Origin: Hydrogenobacter thermophilus TK-6
GTDB taxonomy: Bacteria; Aquificota; Aquificia; Aquificales; Aquificaceae
DNA length: 64,000 bases
Direction: 5' to 3'
NCBI RefSeq assembly: GCF_000010785.1
Contig: NC_013799.1
Coordinates: 744,001 to 808,000, forward strand
This document shows, in pieces, positions 1 to 8,078 of this stretch (position 1 is its first letter; every line of letters starts with the position of its first letter). Under the pieces are notes generated by a model. It worked only from the letters and a program-made list of their open reading frames with translations, had not been told where the DNA came from and ran no database searches. The position numbers and the translations under genes are program-made.

Positions 1-663
1 AAGCCTTATGAGCCTCTCCTCTATCTTTGGCTTTAGCTCTGCAGATATTACCCTTACGAATTTGTAGTCATCTTTTAAGTGCTTTCTTGCAAGCAGTTCT
101 ATCTCCTTTGGTATGGTCGCGGAAAAGAGAAAGGTCTGTCTGTCTTTTGGTGTATAGGCTATTATGCTCTCTATGTCCTCCACAAAGCCCATGTCAAGCA
201 TAAGGTCCGCTTCATCAAGGACAAGAAAGGAAACACCACCAAGGTTTAGCACCCCCCTACTTAGGAGGTCCTTTATCCTGCCAGGCGTGCCTATGACTAT
301 GTTAGGTACAACCTTGGATAGAAGTTCAAGGTCTCTCCTTACAGGTGTTCCTCCGTAAAAGACAAACACCTTAAGAGCTTTGTACTTGGATAGGGCATAG
401 AGCTGTTCTTTAACCTGAAGGGCAAGCTCACGGGTAGGTGTAAGAACCAGAGCCTTTAAGCCGTCATCTTTGCTTATCTTCTCTACTATGGGAATGCCAA
501 AGGCAGCAGTTTTCCCCGTTCCCGTTGCCGCCTGACCCATAATGTCATAACCTTTCAAAGCTAAAGGTATAGCTTCCTTCTGTATGGGTGTGGGTTCCTC
601 ATAACCCAGATCCCTTATTGCCTTCTGAAGTATTTCACTAAGCTGTTGAAAATTAAACTCCAT
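1..663 (-). CDS. DEAD-box RNA helicase, N-terminal part (runs off window)
   Basis: ATP-dependent RNA helicase that unwinds or remodels RNA. The first 221 residues, read leftwards from an ATG at 663, hold the ordered motifs of RecA domain 1: a Q motif (PTPIQ), Walker A (ATGTGKT), PTRELA, GTPGR, DEAD and SAT. The second helicase domain lies beyond the left edge, so the subfamily (RhlE/DeaD-like) cannot be fixed. A GGAGG ribosome site lies at 674-678 and a TTGCAA/TATAAT promoter upstream. The gene is divergent from the sulfite dehydrogenase gene. Confidence 0.93.
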   Translation of the reverse strand, partial: MEFNFQQLSEILQKAIRDLGYEEPTPIQKEAIPLALKGYDIMGQAATGTGKTAAFGIPIVEKISKDDGLKALVLTPTRELALQVKEQLYALSKYKALKVFVFYGGTPVRRDLELLSKVVPNIVIGTPGRIKDLLSRGVLNLGGVSFLVLDEADLMLDMGFVEDIESIIAYTPKDRQTFLFSATIPKEIELLARKHLKDDYKFVRVISAELKPKIEERLIRL

Positions 664-685
664 AAATAAAAAACCTCCTTATCTA

Positions 686-713
686 ATTATAGTCCTTTTT
701 ACACCTTTTGCAA
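686..713 (-). promoter_or_regulatory. Sigma-70-type promoter of the DEAD-box helicase gene
   Basis: On the minus strand TTGCAA (708-713) is followed after 16 bp by TATAAT (686-691), about 23 bp upstream of the ATG at 663. The match is by eye. Confidence 0.6.
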
Positions 714-766
714 AAATTCTTATAATCTAATATTAGTTGGGTTTATAACGCAATAAAAGTTTCTTA

Positions 767-795
767 TTGAAACCATTTTTTAGATAGAATACAAT
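767..795 (+). promoter_or_regulatory. Sigma-70-type promoter of the sulfite dehydrogenase operon
   Basis: TTGAAA (767-772), a 17 bp spacer and TACAAT (790-795) precede the sorA-like gene. The transcript would have a leader of about 35 nt carrying the AGGAGGT ribosome site at 822-828. Confidence 0.55.
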
Positions 796-835
796 TATCA
801 GGCAAATTATAAAAATAAAATAGGAGGTAGAAAAT

Positions 836-2074
836 ATGCTTAGCAGGCGGAGTTTTTTGAAAGGCAGCCTTGTTGCAACGGCAGGGGGGCTTCTGGTGCC
901 AAAGTATGTATTGGCATCGGTTGACCCTTCCTTGCTAAGTACTGCGGCAAAGGAGCTTCCCGAGGGAGTTTTAGAGGAGCAGGTGCTGGAAGCTCTACCT
1001 GGCAAAAAGCCACTGATAAAAAAGACCTACAGAGCTCCCAACTACGAAACCCCAGTTAAGTACTTTAACGAGATCTTTACACCCAACGATGTCTTCTTTG
1101 TGAGGTACCACCTTTCCAACATACCTGAGGTGGATGCACGCACTTGGAAGCTAACAGTAGGGGGCGATGCGGTAGAGAGACCTCTCGAGCTGACGCTAAA
1201 TGACTTAAAGACCAAGTTTGAACAGGTGGAACTGGTGGCTTTGTGTCAGTGCTCCGGAAACAGAAGAGGACTCTTTAAACCTCATGTAGCGGGTGTAGAA
1301 TGGGGATATGGGGCTATGGGAAATGCCAAGTGGAAGGGAGTCAGGTTAAAAGATATCTTAGAAAAGGCAGGACTAAAAGCCAATGCCCTTGAGGTGGTGG
1401 TTGACGGTGCAGACACGGGTGTAGCAGCGGGTACGCCTGATTTTGTAAAGAGCATACCTGTCTGGAAGGCTCTTGACGAAAACACCATAATAGCCTACGA
1501 GATGAATGGAGAGCCACTGCCTCACTGGAATGGATTCCCCGCAAGGCTGATAGTGCCTGGCTGGACTGCCACTTACTGGATGAAGCATATAGTGTCTATC
1601 AATGTAGTTTCCAAACCCTTTGACGGCTTTTGGATGAAAAGTGCGTACAGAATACCCCTCGGCAAGTTTCCCATAAGGGACAGGTTCATATCTCAGGAAA
1701 CTGCTGTCAACACACCCATAACGGAGATAGTTGTAAACTCTCTGATAACCAACATAAACGACGGGCAGACTTTCAGACTGGGACAGGTGATTGAAGTCAG
1801 AGGTATAGCGTGGGACGGTGGCTACGGCATAAACATGGTAGAAATCTCTACCGACGGTGGCAAGACCTGGCGTGAAGCCGAGCTAGGCAAAGACTACGGG
1901 CGCTACTCCTGGAGGCAGTTCACCTACAGGTTCAAACCCAGCAAAAAGGGAGCTTATACCATAATGGCAAAGGCAAGCAACAGACTTGGGCAGACCCAGA
2001 CCTTTGAACTCATATGGAACCCGGCAGGATACCACCACAATGTGGTGCAAAAGATAAACATAAAGGTAGTGTAA
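836..2074 (+). CDS. Sulfite dehydrogenase, molybdopterin subunit (SorA-like), Tat-exported
   Basis: Periplasmic sulfite oxidation: a molybdopterin enzyme of the sulfite oxidase family takes two electrons from sulfite and passes them to cytochrome c. The N-terminus has a twin-arginine signal (SRRSFLKG, residues 3-10) followed by a hydrophobic stretch. The molybdenum-ligand motif CSGNRR is at 139-144 (Cys139), followed by the rest of the Mo-cofactor domain and a C-terminal immunoglobulin-like dimerisation domain with the motif EISTDGGKTW. At 412 aa it fits SorA/SoxC-type enzymes. The next gene, 14 bp downstream, encodes a small monohaem cytochrome, which fits SorAB better than SoxCD, since no sox genes are nearby. 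AGGAGGT lies 7 nt before the ATG. SorA and SoxC cannot be fully separated without a tree. Confidence 0.88.
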   Translation: MLSRRSFLKGSLVATAGGLLVPKYVLASVDPSLLSTAAKELPEGVLEEQVLEALPGKKPLIKKTYRAPNYETPVKYFNEIFTPNDVFFVRYHLSNIPEVDARTWKLTVGGDAVERPLELTLNDLKTKFEQVELVALCQCSGNRRGLFKPHVAGVEWGYGAMGNAKWKGVRLKDILEKAGLKANALEVVVDGADTGVAAGTPDFVKSIPVWKALDENTIIAYEMNGEPLPHWNGFPARLIVPGWTATYWMKHIVSINVVSKPFDGFWMKSAYRIPLGKFPIRDRFISQETAVNTPITEIVVNSLITNINDGQTFRLGQVIEVRGIAWDGGYGINMVEISTDGGKTWREAELGKDYGRYSWRQFTYRFKPSKKGAYTIMAKASNRLGQTQTFELIWNPAGYHHNVVQKINIKVV

Positions 2075-2088
2075 GGAGGTAAAAAAAC

Positions 2089-2370
2089 ATGAAAAGGGTG
2101 ATGTTCTTTGGATTTTTGTTGGCTTCTCTCTCCTTTGCGGGGGAGGAGAAGGTCAAGCTCAAAGATGGAGAAGGCAAGGCTCTGGTGGAAGCTAACTGCT
2201 CTGTATGCCACAGTCTTGACTACATACAGATGAACTCTCCCTTCCTTGACAAAAAAGGATGGGAAGCCGAGGTTAACAAGATGATAAAAGTCTTTGGTGC
2301 ACCCGTAAAACAGGAGGATGTTCCCAAGATAGTGGAGTACCTTACCAAGTACTACGGTAAGAAGGACTAA
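2089..2370 (+). CDS. Monohaem cytochrome c, SorB-like electron acceptor of sulfite dehydrogenase
   Basis: A 93-residue secreted cytochrome c. A signal peptide (about residues 1-17, cleavage after SFA) is followed by one CSVCH haem site (37-41) and a C-terminal helix ending with EYLTKYYGKKD. Met65 (NKMIKVFGAP) is a likely sixth haem ligand. The size, single haem and position right behind the molybdenum subunit (14 bp gap carrying GGAGGT) match the small subunit of sulfite:cytochrome c oxidoreductase. It would carry electrons to the terminal oxidase. Confidence 0.88.
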   Translation: MKRVMFFGFLLASLSFAGEEKVKLKDGEGKALVEANCSVCHSLDYIQMNSPFLDKKGWEAEVNKMIKVFGAPVKQEDVPKIVEYLTKYYGKKD

Positions 2371-2374
2371 GTGC

Positions 2375-2380
2375 TAAAAT
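2375..2380 (+). promoter_or_regulatory. -10 box predicting a leaderless transcript for the flavoprotein gene
   Basis: TAAAAT ends 6 nt before the ATG at 2387, and no Shine-Dalgarno sequence is correctly spaced for that ATG. I see no convincing -35 hexamer, so this is tentative. Confidence 0.3.
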
Positions 2381-2386
2381 ATCTTT

Positions 2387-3502
2387 ATGTACGACCTTGT
2401 GGTGGTGGGTGGAGGACCTGCGGGTTCCTCCTGCGCCTACCACGCTTCAAAAAATGGTCTTAAGGTTCTTCTCCTTGAGAAGCATAAAGTACCGAGATTT
2501 AAACTCTGCGCAGGCTGTCTCTCAAAGAGAATATCTTCACACCTTCCAGATGGCTGGGAAAAGCTGGTACTAAACAGGATAAAAGGGGGTGTATTGGGAT
2601 ACGCCGGCAGAGAAGATTTTGAGCTTATGAACGACCAAGATATAGCCTACATTGTAGACAGAGCTGAGTTTGATGCCTTCCTTTTGGAAAAGGCGCAGGA
2701 GGAGGGGGTTGAGGTTTTGCAGGAGTGCGAGGTATTAAGCATAGAGGCAAACTCTGGCAAGTGTAAAGTTGTTACATCAAAAGGCTCTTTTTACGGGGAT
2801 TTTTTGGTAGGTGCTGATGGCTTTTATTCAACAGTAGCCAAAGCTCTGGGATACAAAAAAAGTAAGTTTTTTAAGTCCCTTGAATTTTTCACTTTTGGAG
2901 ACCTTGTGGAAAAAGTCATCATAGACATAGGATGGGTCAAAAGAGGATACGCGTGGGTGTTTCCAAAGGGGGATAGGCTAAGTGTAGGGATAGCTTGCAG
3001 GGAAGGAGGGGATCTTAGTAAAAACCTTTTTGAGTATGCAAAGACAAGGGGTATAAAAATTGATGGGAGAGTGTATGGCTGGCATATTCCTTATATGGAG
3101 AGGGAAAGGGATGTGTTTTATGGTGCTGGTCGTGTGCTTCTGGTGGGTGATGCTGCGAATCTGACAGACCCTTTATTGGGAGAGGGTATATACTACGCGG
3201 TGCTAAGCGGTAAGCTGGCAGTTCAGGCTATAGCTGAATCGCCGTCAGAACCACTGGCGCTATACAGAGAGCTTCTAAAAGGTTTAGTGTCGGAGCTTGT
3301 GTACGCTGGAAAGATAGCATCCCTAGGCTACAGGTTTCAGAAGGTGGCTTACAGTATGAGCAAGAAGGGAATACTCAAGCACTACTACAGACTTCTTACG
3401 GGAGAGTTAAGCTACAGAGAGCTTTACATAAAGGGTTGGTTTTACTTTTTAAAAGAGCTTGTGAGCGAGTACGCAAATATTTATAATTATTTGAGGAGGT
3501 AG
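2387..3502 (+). CDS. FAD-dependent oxidoreductase of the geranylgeranyl reductase family
   Basis: A flavoprotein of the geranylgeranyl-reductase / p-hydroxybenzoate-hydroxylase fold. It has an N-terminal FAD dinucleotide motif GGGPAG (8-13), an unusual CAGC at 41-44 where relatives often read CGG, the mid-domain GADG motif (142-145), and VGDA (253-256) followed by GEGIYYA (265-271). Relatives reduce isoprenoid double bonds in lipids or quinones, or hydroxylate small molecules; the substrate here is not evident. It starts 16 bp after the cytochrome gene and ends 4 bp before the encapsulin gene, so it is probably cotranscribed with encapsulin. Its C-terminus (NIYNYLRR) does not resemble a known encapsulin cargo-loading peptide. 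Confidence 0.82.
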   Translation: MYDLVVVGGGPAGSSCAYHASKNGLKVLLLEKHKVPRFKLCAGCLSKRISSHLPDGWEKLVLNRIKGGVLGYAGREDFELMNDQDIAYIVDRAEFDAFLLEKAQEEGVEVLQECEVLSIEANSGKCKVVTSKGSFYGDFLVGADGFYSTVAKALGYKKSKFFKSLEFFTFGDLVEKVIIDIGWVKRGYAWVFPKGDRLSVGIACREGGDLSKNLFEYAKTRGIKIDGRVYGWHIPYMERERDVFYGAGRVLLVGDAANLTDPLLGEGIYYAVLSGKLAVQAIAESPSEPLALYRELLKGLVSELVYAGKIASLGYRFQKVAYSMSKKGILKHYYRLLTGELSYRELYIKGWFYFLKELVSEYANIYNYLRR

Positions 3503-3506
3503 AAAG

Positions 3507-4352
3507 ATGGACTTTCTCGGAAGGGATTTATCACCTCTTACACAGGAGGAGTGGAGCGCGCTGGAAAGTACTGTGGTTGAAGTATTTAAAAAGTCTGTTG
3601 TTTGCAGGAGATTTATGAGCGTTGTAGGTCCCATAGGTGCTGGCCATCAGGTTATATCTTACGATGTGTTTCTGGGTGTGGAGCCCGGAAGCTGTGAGGT
3701 AAGACCCGGCGAAGAAAGTCAGGTGTGCGAGCCGGTAAGAACTGGCACAAGAAAACACCTCGTTATGCCTACCATATACAAACCCTTTAACATAAGCTGG
3801 AGAGACCTTGAGTACTGGAGGCAGTTTAATCTGCCAATAGATGCATCCTCTGCTGCATCAGCAGCCTTTGCTACCGCGGTGGCGGAAGACACTCTCATAC
3901 TTCATGGCAACAAAAAGCTTGAGATTGAAGGTCTTCTTACGGTGGAAGGAAGACAGAGCATGTCCATGAGCGACTGGGATGTGGTGGGCAATGCCTTCAG
4001 CGATGTGTCTATGGGCATTTCCAAGCTCTCTGAGATGGGCTTTTTTGGACCTTACTATCTGGTGCTGAACCCAAAGCAGTACTTCCAGCTCAACAGAGTC
4101 TATCACAACACGGGTCTCCTTGAGCTGGAGCAGATAAAGAAAGTGGTGGCGGATGTTTTCTACACCCCCATAATGCCTGAGGGCAAGGCACTGCTTGTTT
4201 CTGCTGGACCTCAAAACATAGACATTGTCATAGGGCTGGATGTTAGCCTGGTTTATGTGGAAAGCACCAACATGGTGCATCAGTTCAGAGTTATGGAGGT
4301 GATAGCTCCCAGGATAAAGCGTCCGGGTGCGGTGCTGGTCATTGGGAAGTAA
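3507..4352 (+). CDS. Encapsulin nanocompartment shell protein (family 1, linocin-M18-like)
   Basis: A 281-residue HK97-fold shell protein that should self-assemble into a cytoplasmic protein cage. The start (MDFLGRDLSPLTQEEWSALE) matches family 1 encapsulins such as that of Thermotoga maritima (MEFLKRSFAPLTEKQW). The later blocks EDTLILHG, GLLTVEG, GPYYLVLNP and the carboxyl end also align by eye. Family members hold iron-storing ferritin-like proteins, DyP peroxidases or other cargo bound through C-terminal peptides. No such cargo gene is seen within this window; the closest neighbour is a flavoprotein 4 bp upstream. GGAGGT lies 8 nt before the ATG. The 3' end overlaps the convergent TetR gene by 14 bp. 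Confidence 0.87.
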   Translation: MDFLGRDLSPLTQEEWSALESTVVEVFKKSVVCRRFMSVVGPIGAGHQVISYDVFLGVEPGSCEVRPGEESQVCEPVRTGTRKHLVMPTIYKPFNISWRDLEYWRQFNLPIDASSAASAAFATAVAEDTLILHGNKKLEIEGLLTVEGRQSMSMSDWDVVGNAFSDVSMGISKLSEMGFFGPYYLVLNPKQYFQLNRVYHNTGLLELEQIKKVVADVFYTPIMPEGKALLVSAGPQNIDIVIGLDVSLVYVESTNMVHQFRVMEVIAPRIKRPGAVLVIGK

Positions 4353-4896
4353 GAGCTTTCCAGAGAAGGTCTGCTACTTCTCCTTTGATGTCTTTATATT
4401 TCTCTAAGAGTCCGGCTTGGGTAAATAAAAAGACCCTCTCAAGAGTTCCCACAAACATAGCCAGCGCCAGCTCAGCCCTGATTTTAATAACCCCTCTCCC
4501 TTCTTCCAAAAGCTTAAGGATAGCATCTTTTGGTAGCTTTTTAAACTCCTTGACTTCCTCCGCTCTCAGGTAATGAAAAAGGTCAAGGTACTTAAAAGCT
4601 TCCGGGTTTTCAAAACAGAAGCTCAAAAATTCCTCAACAGCTCTGTAAAACTTATCTCTGTATGTTTTTTCCTCAAAAGCCAGCATAAGCCTGTCGTAAA
4701 ACTCTTCTGAATACATGCCAAAGAGTCCCCTGACTATCTCGTCCTTGCTGGTAAAGTGCCTGTAGATGGCTCCCTCTGTTATACCCACTTCTTTGGCTAT
4801 GTCCTTTATAGTTGTTTCCCTTATGCCTTTTTCAGAAAAGAGTTTAAGCGCTGACTCTAATATTCTCTTCTTGGTATCCTTCCTTTTTACTCTCAT
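4339..4896 (-). CDS. TetR-family transcriptional regulator
   Basis: A 185-residue repressor-type protein. The N-terminal helix-turn-helix (about residues 8-54) carries TTIKDIAKEVGITEGAIYRHF, the classic TetR recognition pattern, followed by an all-helical ligand/dimer domain of unknown inducer. It is last in the order leuA, reductase, deoC, tetR, but its own -10 box (4903-4908) lies 6 nt before the ATG. Its target is unknown; the convergent encapsulin operon and its own operon are the obvious guesses. Confidence 0.85.
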   Translation of the reverse strand: MRVKRKDTKKRILESALKLFSEKGIRETTIKDIAKEVGITEGAIYRHFTSKDEIVRGLFGMYSEEFYDRLMLAFEEKTYRDKFYRAVEEFLSFCFENPEAFKYLDLFHYLRAEEVKEFKKLPKDAILKLLEEGRGVIKIRAELALAMFVGTLERVFLFTQAGLLEKYKDIKGEVADLLWKALTSQ

Positions 4897-4902
4897 ACCT
4901 TT

Positions 4903-4908
4903 ATTATA
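4903..4908 (-). promoter_or_regulatory. -10 box 6 nt before the tetR start
   Basis: Minus-strand TATAAT is followed by AAAGGT and the ATG. This implies either a leaderless or ultra-short-leader mRNA. No good -35 is visible. Confidence 0.4.
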
Positions 4909-4923
4909 GCAGAAAGTGATGGC

Positions 4924-5565
4924 TTACTCTCTTTTAAGTATGCTGAAGGTGTGGCTTGTGCCTATCCTTTCTGCTCCCATCTTTAAAAATCTCTCTGCTT
5001 GCTCAGCTGTTCTTATACCACCAGAAGCCTTTACCTTTATGCGTCCCTTTGATAGCTCTACCAGAAGTTTCACATCTTCCTCACTGGCACCCGCCGGAGC
5101 GTACCCCGTAGAGGTTTTGACAAACTCAAAACCTGCATCCACAGCAAGCTCCAAAGCTAACTTCTTCTCCTCATGGCTCAAATAAGCTGTTTCTATTATT
5201 AATTTTCTCGTGTAGCCTTTTGTATGCCTCCCTATAGCCTTTAGCTCCTCCGCCACATACTTAGTAAGACCGCTTTTGAAAGCTGAGATGTTCATAACTA
5301 TGTCCAGCTCGTGCGCGCCATCTTCCAAAGCCCTGAGAGCCTGCAACACTTTTTGCTCCTTTGTGTCAAGCCCAAAGGGGAAGGATATTACAGAACAGAC
5401 TTTAAGTTTACCCCCAGATAGTTCGGTTGCTTTTTTCACCCAGAATGGATTCACACAGACTGCGTAAACGCCAAGCTCTATGCATCTTCCTATATGCTCC
5501 TCCAGGTCCCTCAGAGTCTGACTGGGTTTTAGTACAGAATGGTCTATGTAGCTGTTTATATCCAC
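4924..5565 (-). CDS. deoC: Deoxyribose-phosphate aldolase
   Basis: Cleaves 2-deoxyribose 5-phosphate to glyceraldehyde 3-phosphate and acetaldehyde (deoxynucleoside catabolism). This is a 213-residue TIM barrel with the DeoC landmarks: SVISFPFG, ELDIVMN, and the Schiff-base region FVKTSTGYAP with its lysine. The second lysine is in KVKASGGIRT, near the phosphate-binding end GTSHT. The first 10 bp of the gene overlap the end of the upstream reductase gene, indicating translational coupling. Confidence 0.95.
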   Translation of the reverse strand: MDINSYIDHSVLKPSQTLRDLEEHIGRCIELGVYAVCVNPFWVKKATELSGGKLKVCSVISFPFGLDTKEQKVLQALRALEDGAHELDIVMNISAFKSGLTKYVAEELKAIGRHTKGYTRKLIIETAYLSHEEKKLALELAVDAGFEFVKTSTGYAPAGASEEDVKLLVELSKGRIKVKASGGIRTAEQAERFLKMGAERIGTSHTFSILKRE

Positions 5566-6485
5566 GAGCTTACCCCATAGGTGAGGTCATGATGTATGGA
5601 TAGCAGAGCCTTTGCTCCTTCCCCGGCAGCTGTTATTATCTGTTTGGCAAATATGTTGGTGCAGTCTCCAGCTGCGTAAATACCTCTCTCTGAGGTTCTG
5701 TTGTTGCAGTCTATTATAATCTCATCCCTGCTTGTGGTCAAAACCCCCAGACTTTTAGCCAGCTCCGAGTTAGGCTTTAGTCCCACTTCTACAAATACGC
5801 CCTGCACTTCAAGTGTGTATGTGCTTCTGCTTTGCAGGTCTTCCACAAGCACCTCCCTGACACCGGTTTTATCTCCCCTTATCTCCAGCACTCTGTGCCT
5901 TAGCAGAGGTTTAACTTTTGGGTGGCTTAGCACATTTTCTCTTAGCACCTCGTCCGCAACAAACCTGTCTGATATCTCTATGAGGTAAATCTCGGAAGCG
6001 TAGTGAGTCAGCTGCTGTGCAGCCTCAAAGCCCGAGTTTCCCCCTCCCACCACCGCCACCTTAACATCCCTGAAGAAGGGAGCATCGCAAGTATAGCAGT
6101 AAGAGACCCCTCTTCCTGTGTATTCCTTTTCCCCCGGTACATTGAGCCTTCTGTGCTCCGCACCTGTGCAGAAGAGGAGGGTTTTTGCAGAGTACTCCTT
6201 TCCTGAAAGAGTTCTGGCTACAAAGCCATCACTGACTTTCCTGACTTCTATCACCCTGTCCAGCACGGGCTCTACGCCCAGTCTTTCCATTTGCTGTATT
6301 ATCTTCTCAACAAAGGCTATACCGTCCACCATAGCGTAGCCCAGGTAGTTTTCTATCTCCCCAGCCTTTATCACCTGACCCCCCACTTCCTCCGTTATGA
6401 GGACAAAATCCATTCTCTTCCTTGATGCATATATGCTGGCGGATATACCCGCGGGTCCACCACCTATTATTAAAAGCTGGTGCAT
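5556..6485 (-). CDS. Thioredoxin reductase-like flavoprotein with AhpF-type features
   Basis: A 309-residue flavin disulfide reductase. FAD motif GGGPAG is at 8-13, the redox site CYTC at 130-133 followed by Asp134, the pyridine-nucleotide motif GGGNSG at 147-152, and the C-terminal FAD block AAGDCTN. After the nucleotide-binding strand it reads LIEISDRFVADEVL, an acidic AhpF-like pattern, rather than the HRR arginine motif that binds the NADPH phosphate in classical TrxB. NADH use is therefore possible. There is no N-terminal AhpF thioredoxin domain. It would reduce thioredoxin-like or peroxiredoxin partners. It lies 10 bp after leuA. Confidence 0.85.
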   Translation of the reverse strand: MHQLLIIGGGPAGISASIYASRKRMDFVLITEEVGGQVIKAGEIENYLGYAMVDGIAFVEKIIQQMERLGVEPVLDRVIEVRKVSDGFVARTLSGKEYSAKTLLFCTGAEHRRLNVPGEKEYTGRGVSYCYTCDAPFFRDVKVAVVGGGNSGFEAAQQLTHYASEIYLIEISDRFVADEVLRENVLSHPKVKPLLRHRVLEIRGDKTGVREVLVEDLQSRSTYTLEVQGVFVEVGLKPNSELAKSLGVLTTSRDEIIIDCNNRTSERGIYAAGDCTNIFAKQIITAAGEGAKALLSIHHDLTYGVSSWI

Positions 6486-6495
6486 GCAGTATATT

Positions 6496-8055
6496 TTAAA
6501 CTGTTCCTTCTTCCCTTATACTCTCCTTGGATAGAATGTAGTTCCTTCTCATGATGGCTCTGTTTAAGGCATCTACAAAACCGCTTACGCTGGCTTTTAT
6601 TATGTCCGTATCCACGCCTCTACCTGAGGCTTTTACATTATCCAGCTCTATCACAAGGCGCGCCTCTGCCTGCGCATCCGTGTTGGGGGTGAGAGCTTTT
6701 ATAGAAAAGTCAATGAGTCTGGGCTCCACCTTAAGAGCTTTCTGTATGGCTTTTATCACAGCATCCACAGGACCGTTTCCCGTAGATGTGGCAGTCCTTT
6801 CTTCACCTCTAAAGCTCAGCACTACTGTAGCGGTAGGAAGCAGGTTGTCCCCTGTCTGAACCTGATAGTGTTTTACCTTTATAGGCTCTTCCTCCTCCAC
6901 CTTCATAAACTCTTCGTATATGAGGGCTTCCAAATCCTCATCATATACCTCCTTTTTCTTATCCGCAAGAGCCTTGAACTTTTCAAAGATCCTCTCCAGG
7001 TCTTCATCGCTTAGCTTAAAGCCAAGTTCATTCAGTCTCCTCTTTAGAGCGTGCCTCCCTGAGTGTTTACCAAGTATTATTCTGGTGGAGGGAAAACCTA
7101 CATCCTCGGGGTTCATTATCTCGTAGGTGAGAGGGTGAGCCAGCACACCGTGCTGGTGTATGCCCGATTCATGAGCAAAGGCATTATCCCCCACTATAGC
7201 CTTGTTGGGTTGAACAAAAGAGCCGGTTATCCTGCAAAGGAGCCTGCTGGTTTTGTATATCTCTCTGGTGTTTATGTCCGTGTAGAGCCCTCCAAAGAAG
7301 TCTTTGCGCACTTTGAGAGCCATCACTATCTCCTCAAGGGCTGCGTTTCCTGCTCTTTCACCTATGCCGTTGATGGTGCACTCTACCTGTCTTGCACCGT
7401 GCTTTACCGCCATAAGGGAGTTGGCAACAGCCATCCCAAGGTCATCATGACAGTGCACGCTTATAATGGCTCTGTCTATGTTGGGCACGTTGTTCCTTAT
7501 GTCCTCTATGAGCCTTGCAAACTCTTCTGGCACCGCATAGCCAACGGTGTCGGGAATGTTTATAACGGTAGCACCTGCCTTTATGGCTGTTTCTATCACC
7601 CTGTAGAGGAACTCTCTCTGGCTTCTGGTGGCATCCTCGCAGGAAAACTCCACATCGTCAGTAAACCTTCTGGCAAACTCCACAGCTTTTTTAGCCCTTT
7701 CCAGAACCTCCTCTGGGGACATCCTAAGCTTGTACTTCATGTGTATCTCGGAAGTAGCTATGAAGGTGTGTATCCTCTTTCTTCTGGCTGGCTTTAGAGC
7801 CTCCCCTGCTAGCTCTATGTCCTTTTCCAATGCTCTGGCAAGGGAGCATATTATCGGACCTTCTACCTGCTGTGCTATCAGATGGACGCTCTCAAAGTCT
7901 CCCTTAGATGCTGCTGCAAAGCCTGCCTCTATAACATCCACCCCCAGCTTGGCAAGTTGGTGAGCCATCTGAAGTTTTTCATCAGCAGTCATAGAAAAAC
8001 CCGGCGCTTGCTCTCCGTCTCTCAGCGTGGTGTCAAATATGTAAACCTTCTCCAT
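6496..8055 (-). CDS. leuA: 2-isopropylmalate synthase
   Basis: First committed step of leucine synthesis: condenses acetyl-CoA with 2-oxoisovalerate. The 519-residue protein is a full-length bacterial LeuA. It has the catalytic barrel with TTLRDGEQAPGFSM near the N-terminus and HCHDDLGMAVANS (metal-binding His residues), then HESGIHQHG, and a C-terminal LeuA dimer regulatory domain (about 390-519) for leucine feedback. GGAGGT lies 9 nt upstream of the ATG. It heads the operon that continues into the disulfide reductase and deoC. No leader peptide or T-box is seen in the short 5' region. Confidence 0.96.
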   Translation of the reverse strand: MEKVYIFDTTLRDGEQAPGFSMTADEKLQMAHQLAKLGVDVIEAGFAAASKGDFESVHLIAQQVEGPIICSLARALEKDIELAGEALKPARRKRIHTFIATSEIHMKYKLRMSPEEVLERAKKAVEFARRFTDDVEFSCEDATRSQREFLYRVIETAIKAGATVINIPDTVGYAVPEEFARLIEDIRNNVPNIDRAIISVHCHDDLGMAVANSLMAVKHGARQVECTINGIGERAGNAALEEIVMALKVRKDFFGGLYTDINTREIYKTSRLLCRITGSFVQPNKAIVGDNAFAHESGIHQHGVLAHPLTYEIMNPEDVGFPSTRIILGKHSGRHALKRRLNELGFKLSDEDLERIFEKFKALADKKKEVYDEDLEALIYEEFMKVEEEEPIKVKHYQVQTGDNLLPTATVVLSFRGEERTATSTGNGPVDAVIKAIQKALKVEPRLIDFSIKALTPNTDAQAEARLVIELDNVKASGRGVDTDIIKASVSGFVDALNRAIMRRNYILSKESIREEGTV

Positions 8056-8078
8056 TTTCCAGAAACCTCCTTTAAATG

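Noticed and set aside
836-2370. SoxCD identification for the molybdoenzyme and cytochrome
   Set aside because: SoxD is a larger dihaem protein and no soxXYZAB genes are near. The 93-residue single-haem subunit fits SorB better.
7063-7797. 244-residue plus-strand open frame
   Set aside because: Lies wholly antisense to leuA, with no ribosome site and a composition typical of a shadow frame.
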